Source of the DNA: Bavariicoccus seileri WCC 4188
Lineage (GTDB): Bacteria > Bacillota > Bacilli > Lactobacillales > Aerococcaceae
DNA length: 51,584 bases
NCBI RefSeq assembly: GCF_000421665.1
Contig: NZ_ATXL01000012.1
Coordinates: 1-51,584, forward strand
Direction of reading: 5' to 3'
Part shown: positions 47,273-51,584 of the stretch, one piece after another
Position numbering within the stretch: the stretch's first letter is position 1
Layout of the letters: every line of letters starts with the position of its first letter
The notes under the pieces: generated by a model
The model's input: the letters and a program-made list of their open reading frames with translations, nothing else
The model's database searches: none
What the model was told of the DNA's origin: nothing
Program-made: the position numbers and the translations under genes

Positions 47273-48490
47273 ATGTCAGAAAAAAGACGTGACAATAAAG
47301 GTCGAATTTTAAAGACTGGAGAGAGCCAACGAAAAGACGGAAGATACTTATACAAATATACGGATTCATTTGGAGAGCCACAATTTGTTTACTCATGGAA
47401 ACTTGTACCTACAGATAGAATACCAGCAGGAAAACGAGATTGTATTCCTCTTCGAGAGAAAATCGCAGAAATACAGAAAGACATTCATGATGGTATTGAT
47501 GTTGTAGGCAAGAAAATGACACTCTGCCAGCTTTACGCAAAACAAAACGCTCAAAGACCAAAGGTTAGAAAAACCACTCAAACTGGACGTAAATATCTTA
47601 TGGATATTTTGAAGAATGACAAGTTGGGCGTAAGAAGTATTGACAGTATTAAGCCATCTGACGCTAAGGAATGGGCGATAAGAATGAGCGAAAATGGTTA
47701 TGCTTATCAAACCATCAATAACTATAAACGTTCCTTAAAGGCTTCATTCTATATTGCTATAGAAGATGATTGTGTTCGGAAGAATCCCTTTGACTTTCAA
47801 CTGAATACGGTCATTGATGATGATACTATTCCTAAAATTGTATTAACAAAAGAACAGGAAGAAAAACTGTTAGCCTATGCGAAAGCTGATAAGACCTACA
47901 GTAAGAATTATGATGAAATTCTGATACTCTTAAAAACAGGTCTTCGTATTTCAGAGTTTGGTGGTTTGACACTTTCAGATTTAGATTTTGAGAATCGTCT
48001 TATCAATATAGACCATCAGCTATTGAGAGATACTGAAACTGGGTACTACATTGAAACACCAAAGACCAAAAGTGGCGAGCGTCAAGTTCCAATGGTTGAA
48101 GAAGTCTATCAAGCGTTTAAGCGGGTGTTAGCCAATCGTAAAAATGGTAAGTGTGTTGAGATTGATGGATATAGTGATTTCCTCTTTCTTAATAGAAAGG
48201 ACTATCCTAAAACATCAGGTGATTATTACTCTATGCTGAAACGCCTTGTTAAGAAGTACAATAAGTATAACGAGGAAAAGTTACCGCACATCACTCCACA
48301 TATTTTGCGACATACCTTCTGTACCAACTATGCAAATTTGGGTATGAATCCAAAAGCATTACAGTACATCATGGGTCACGCAAATATAACCATGACACTA
48401 AACTATTACGCACATGCAACGTTCGATTCAGCAATGGGAGAAGTGGTACGCTTGGAAAAAGGGAAGCAACAGGAGCGTCTTATTGCTTAG
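47273..48490 (+). CDS. int: Tyrosine integrase of Tn916
   Basis: A 405-aa tyrosine recombinase, the same length as Tn916 Int. An N-terminal arm-type DNA-binding domain (starts MSEKRRDNKGRILKTGES) binds the DR2 repeats at the ends; the SAM-like core-binding domain follows; the catalytic domain shows LLKTGLRISEFGGLT (first Arg), HILRHTFCTNYA and GHANITMTLNYYAHATFD with the nucleophile Tyr near residue 379. I use the ATG at 47273, the standard Tn916 start, with a GGAAAGGAG RBS; the frame is open 39 bp further upstream. Confidence 0.97.
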   Translation: MSEKRRDNKGRILKTGESQRKDGRYLYKYTDSFGEPQFVYSWKLVPTDRIPAGKRDCIPLREKIAEIQKDIHDGIDVVGKKMTLCQLYAKQNAQRPKVRKTTQTGRKYLMDILKNDKLGVRSIDSIKPSDAKEWAIRMSENGYAYQTINNYKRSLKASFYIAIEDDCVRKNPFDFQLNTVIDDDTIPKIVLTKEQEEKLLAYAKADKTYSKNYDEILILLKTGLRISEFGGLTLSDLDFENRLINIDHQLLRDTETGYYIETPKTKSGERQVPMVEEVYQAFKRVLANRKNGKCVEIDGYSDFLFLNRKDYPKTSGDYYSMLKRLVKKYNKYNEEKLPHITPHILRHTFCTNYANLGMNPKALQYIMGHANITMTLNYYAHATFDSAMGEVVRLEKGKQQERLIA

Positions 48491-48504
48491 TAGTACAGAT
48501 GAAC

Positions 48505-48523
48505 TTACTACTTATTTACCACT
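48505..48523. promoter_or_regulatory. Right-end Int arm-binding repeats (DR2-like)
   Basis: TTACTACTTAT followed by TTACCACTT just after the int stop; the first is identical to the left-end copy at 21657. A TGCTCG/CGAGCA hairpin (about 48587-48621) further on could end the int transcript. Confidence 0.65.
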
Positions 48524-48650
48524 TTTGACAGCTAAGACATGAGGAAATGTGCAAAGAAACGTGAAGTATCTACCGACAGTAAAAATGCTCGAAAGCCCAT
48601 AGAATAAAGCTATACGAGCATATAAGAATATATAAAAAGATAATCCGAAA

Positions 48651-48658
48651 TTTATACT
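48651..48658. repeat. Right terminal inverted repeat of the ICE
   Basis: TTTATACT here mirrors AGTATAAA at 21576. The adjoining GATAATCCG (48639-48647) mirrors the TTATCCGC near the left end at 21591, allowing for small shifts. Confidence 0.65.
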
Positions 48659-48808
48659 TTGTTTATAATAAACTATTAACTTATCCTACACGTCGCACTC
48701 CTGATAATACGTTAATTTTGTTGTCATATCAATCTTTAGAGACGTTTTGTTGAATGAAAGCACTTAGCCCTTTTCATTGACTTTTTTTGTCATTATCATT
48801 ACATTAAA

Positions 48809-48843
48809 TACATCAATAATTTACAATACATCAATGATTTACA
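48809..48843. repeat. Two 17-bp direct repeats in the ltaS leader region
   Basis: TACATCAATAATTTACA and TACATCAATGATTTACA, one mismatch, 18-bp period, between the ICE end and ltaS. A repeat this regular, about 350 bp upstream of ltaS, could be a regulator binding site. Confidence 0.6.
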
Positions 48844-48952
48844 TTTTTTTAGTATATCGTCGTATTACCGACCAAACAGTTACTTTTTGACCTAGCTATG
48901 AAGACGTCGGCTATTTTTTTGGCCAATGACCCTTCATACCTATTTGCATGCT

Positions 48953-49002
48953 AAAAGCACTCTTTAAGTCTCTTATAAGATTTTGAGAGTGAGTAGCTTT
49001 TT
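48953..49002 (+). terminator. Hairpin in the ltaS upstream region
   Basis: AAAAGC-ACTCT pairs with AGAGT-(GAGTA bulge)-GCTTTT, followed by TTTTT. No gene lies between int and ltaS, so it would stop read-through from the ICE or act as an ltaS leader attenuator. The rest of 48659-49186 holds ATTTCGT/ACGAAAT, a small inverted repeat near 49026, and no gene. Confidence 0.5.
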
Positions 49003-49186
49003 GTTTATTAAGAGTTTATACTGTTATTTCGTGACGAAATTTGATAGCGTTGATAGTAACATTTTTGGCTATTCATGTGACTTGTTTCTCATATCAAACA
49101 CCTATCTGAAGAGAGCTATCAGAGACGTGTTGTTACTAAGTGTTACAGCATGACTAGTCGCTAGCTTATTAATAGGAGATCAACTT

Positions 49187-51565
49187 ATGACTAATAATAA
49201 AAACTGGATGTCGTTTCTAAAACGGCACCCCAAACAAACTAACAATAGTAATGACAACAACGATAATCATGATGACTATCAAGAAAAAAGACCTTTTAAG
49301 GAACGAGTAGGTCGTCACTGGAATTCTTTCCAAAAGAATATGCGCCACCCACGGGTGAAACTAGTTTTATTTGCTGTTTTACTATTGTGGGTTAAAACGA
49401 TTATTGCTTACTACCTTGATTTCTCTCTTGGAGTCGATGGTTGGTTCCAACATCTAATTTTGTGGATCAACCCTCTTGCTACAGGTTTAGCTTTTTATGG
49501 CATTAGCCTTTTATTTTCGAATAACAAAACGACGAGACGTGTGTTACTTCTATTGGTCGTACTTCAAACGATTATTCTCTATGGAAATATTATGTATTAC
49601 CGTGAGTTCAGTGATTTTATGACCTTCAAAGCGTTATTTGGATCACAAAATGCTGGAAATCTAGTTGGCATTGTCGGTTCACTCGCTAAGCTGATGCGAC
49701 CACATGATATCATCTATTTCTTAGATATTCCTATTCTGTTTATAGTCACCAAGAAGAAACTTAGTAGAGATGCTGTTAGCTATAAATTCAGCAAACGTTA
49801 TGCCTCTACTATTTTCATCACTGCCGGATTACTCTTCGCTGTCAACTTGCAATTAGCAGATATCAGTCGCCCGCAGTTGTTACTTCGGACCTTTGATCGT
49901 ACCTATATCGTTAAGTATTTAGGCCTTAACTTCTTCTCAGGCTATGACGTTGCTAAGACTGCCCATGCGAGTCAAGTGAGAGCCAATGCGGATGGCACTG
50001 AAATGGAAGAGATAACCTCCTACATTGATAGCCATCAAGTCGAAGGTAACCCGGAATACTACGGCGTCGCAAAAGGTAAAAATGTAGTTGTCTTGCACTT
50101 AGAAAGTATGCAACAATTCTTAATCGATTACACAGCTAAGGATGAAGCTGGAAATGATGTTCCTGTCACACCTTTCTTGAACAGTATCTACCATAGTAAA
50201 GATACCTTTGCTTTTGATAATGTGTTCCATCAAGTTGGACAAGGTAAATCATCCGATGCTGAATTGATGATGGAGAATTCGATTTTTGGATTATCTCAAG
50301 GATCTGCCCTATCACAATACGGTTCAGATAATACCTTCCAAGCTGCATCTTCTATTTTGAAACAAAATGGTGGTTATACTAGTGCAGTATTCCATGGAAA
50401 CGTTGGATCATTCTGGAATAGAAATGATACTTACAAAGCCTTTGGTGTTGACTATTTCTTCGACTCTAACTATTACACTTTAACAAAAGAAAACTCTCTA
50501 GAATACGGACTAAAAGATAAACTATTCTATAGAGACAGTATTCCTTATCTTGAACAATTACAACAACCATTCTATACGAAATTCATAACGGTTTCTAATC
50601 ACTTCCCATTCCCATATGATGAAGAAAATAGTGATTACCCACCAGTAGAAACTGGAGATGAAACGGTTAACGGATACTTCTCAACTGTACATTATGCAGA
50701 TGAAGCGTTGTCTGAATTTTTTGATTATATGAAAGAATCTGGTTTATATGATGATACAATCTTTGTTTTCTATGGCGACCATTATGGCATTTCTAATTCT
50801 AGAAATAAATCTCTGGCGACGGTCTTACCAGATGCTGACGTCGATAATTGGGACGATTATGATAACGCTATGTTACAACGTGTTCCTGCGATGTTCTACA
50901 TCCCAGGAATGAGCGAGGAAGATGGTGTCAGCGGTGGCATCAGTGAGACCTACGGCGGTCAAATCGATATGCTTCCAACTCTCCTACACTTGCTAGGGAT
51001 TGATACGAAAGATTACATCATGTTTGGTCACGATTTACTTGCAACAGATCGTAAACAACAAGTTGTTTTCCGTAACGGGAATCTCGTCACACCAGACTAT
51101 ACTGTCATTGGTAGTGAAATCTATGATACGAAGACTGGTGAATTGTTAACAGATCTAACAGAGGAAGAACAAACAAAGGTCCAAGCGATGGTGGAGGATG
51201 CTCAAAAGCCACTTGGCTACTCACAAGATATCCTATCTAACGACTTGCTCCGTTTCTACCAACCTGAAGGCTTGAAAGCTGTTGATAAGACGCAGTATGA
51301 TTACACGAAGAACTTACAACGCATTAAGCAAGTGAACGAAGAAATAGGAGATAAGAACACATCCTTGTTGTATAAAAACAATGGGGAAACGAGCTTGGGC
51401 TTGTATCGTACAACCGCTCCTGAACTAGAATCAACGATAGAAGCCGCTAAAGAAAATAGTAAGCGTAAAAATATTCCTGATTATAATGATTTAATCGAAT
51501 CGTCTCCACTAACACCAAAAGACGAAGAGAGTACAACTGATACATCAGGGTCATCAGAACAATAA
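49187..51565 (+). CDS. ltaS: Lipoteichoic acid synthase LtaS family
   Basis: A 792-aa membrane sulfatase-fold enzyme that polymerises glycerol phosphate from phosphatidylglycerol onto the glycolipid anchor. A polar N-terminal extension rich in Asn/Asp (residues 1-50) precedes five membrane helices (about 58-260), then the extracellular catalytic domain with HLESMQQF, GQGKSSDAELMMENS, TVSNHFPFPYD and YGDHYGIS metal-site motifs, and a Ser/Thr-rich C-terminal tail. The nucleophile, Thr in studied LtaS proteins (GKTSD), is Ser355 here. It is longer than the usual 640-700 aa because of both tails. RBS AGGAGAT. The ICE sits just over 500 bp upstream. Confidence 0.92.
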   Translation: MTNNKNWMSFLKRHPKQTNNSNDNNDNHDDYQEKRPFKERVGRHWNSFQKNMRHPRVKLVLFAVLLLWVKTIIAYYLDFSLGVDGWFQHLILWINPLATGLAFYGISLLFSNNKTTRRVLLLLVVLQTIILYGNIMYYREFSDFMTFKALFGSQNAGNLVGIVGSLAKLMRPHDIIYFLDIPILFIVTKKKLSRDAVSYKFSKRYASTIFITAGLLFAVNLQLADISRPQLLLRTFDRTYIVKYLGLNFFSGYDVAKTAHASQVRANADGTEMEEITSYIDSHQVEGNPEYYGVAKGKNVVVLHLESMQQFLIDYTAKDEAGNDVPVTPFLNSIYHSKDTFAFDNVFHQVGQGKSSDAELMMENSIFGLSQGSALSQYGSDNTFQAASSILKQNGGYTSAVFHGNVGSFWNRNDTYKAFGVDYFFDSNYYTLTKENSLEYGLKDKLFYRDSIPYLEQLQQPFYTKFITVSNHFPFPYDEENSDYPPVETGDETVNGYFSTVHYADEALSEFFDYMKESGLYDDTIFVFYGDHYGISNSRNKSLATVLPDADVDNWDDYDNAMLQRVPAMFYIPGMSEEDGVSGGISETYGGQIDMLPTLLHLLGIDTKDYIMFGHDLLATDRKQQVVFRNGNLVTPDYTVIGSEIYDTKTGELLTDLTEEEQTKVQAMVEDAQKPLGYSQDILSNDLLRFYQPEGLKAVDKTQYDYTKNLQRIKQVNEEIGDKNTSLLYKNNGETSLGLYRTTAPELESTIEAAKENSKRKNIPDYNDLIESSPLTPKDEESTTDTSGSSEQ

Positions 51566-51584
51566 TTTCATATTTTAAAACTAA

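Larger units (their letters stand above)
21576..48658. mobile_element. Tn916-family ICE, about 27.1 kb
   Basis: The whole Tn916 backbone is recognisable in order: orf24 remnant, orf23, 22, 21, oriT, 20, 19, 18, 17, 16, 15 (interrupted), 14, 13, then orf6, 9, 7, 8, xis and int. The termini are placed by the matching inverted ends AGTATAAA (21576-21583) and TTTATACT (48651-48658) and by the shared internal Int-binding repeat TTACTACTTAT at both ends; flanking DNA is A/T rich as usual for Tn916 targets. End positions are good to a few bases only. Compared with the 18-kb Tn916 it lacks tet(M) and gains an 8.4-kb transport island, a 1-kb regulator module and an IS3-family element. Confidence 0.93.

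Overview
The window looks like the chromosome of a low-GC Gram-positive coccus of the Lactobacillales, most like Enterococcus/Vagococcus, split by a 27 kb Tn916-family integrative conjugative element (ICE). The host assignment rests on gene order (pcrA-ligA-camS-gatCAB-dgkB-rlmCD), a CamS-type pheromone lipoprotein, an LtaS-type lipoteichoic acid synthase and overall protein resemblance. It is an inference, not a database match.

Left chromosomal arm (1-21575, all genes on the minus strand). DNA repair and information genes come first (rlmCD, dgkB, gatB, gatA, gatC, camS, ligA, pcrA), closely packed and probably co-transcribed, with an extra promoter before gatC. Next is a diverged PurK-like ATP-grasp protein, then a three-gene envelope cluster (VanY-like carboxypeptidase lipoprotein, CapA-like protein, GH73 glucosaminidase). 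After an intergenic repeat there is a small HTH-like protein with a palindromic operator, a FtsX-type ABC permease with its ATPase, and an RlmI-like rRNA methyltransferase whose leader holds three 20-bp tandem repeats.

The ICE (about 21576-48658) keeps the Tn916 order orf24(remnant)-23-22-21-oriT-20-19-18(ardA)-17-16-15-14-13, then orf6, orf9, orf7, orf8, xis and int. It differs from classical Tn916 in four ways. (1) tet(M) and its leader are absent; in their place lies an AT-rich 8.4-kb island: DtxR-type repressor, AraC-type regulator, two exporter-fold ABC half-transporters of the YbtPQ/IrtAB kind, and an ECF transporter (S, T and fused double ATPase). (2) A regulator module (XRE repressor, two small proteins including a DUF6809-like one, palindromic operator) sits between ardA and orf17. 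(3) An IS3-family element interrupts orf15, which should impair conjugation. (4) orf6 (Cys-rich KTR protein) carries a 1-nt frameshift. Upstream of xis is a roughly 260-nt region with nested helices that looks like a structured RNA.

Right chromosomal arm (48659-51584, plus strand). A 0.5-kb leader with direct repeats precedes ltaS, whose predicted catalytic nucleophile is Ser instead of the usual Thr.

How it fits together: int/xis move the element, orf20/orf21/oriT process DNA, orf13-17 form the mating channel, and ArdA protects incoming DNA from restriction. The cargo island probably gives metal-complex (siderophore/metallophore) uptake instead of tetracycline resistance. Its transporter promoter carries both a perfect inverted repeat (AraC-operator candidate) and a Fur-like 7-1-7 box, while a DtxR-like protein is encoded alongside. 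No tRNA, rRNA or CRISPR array was seen.
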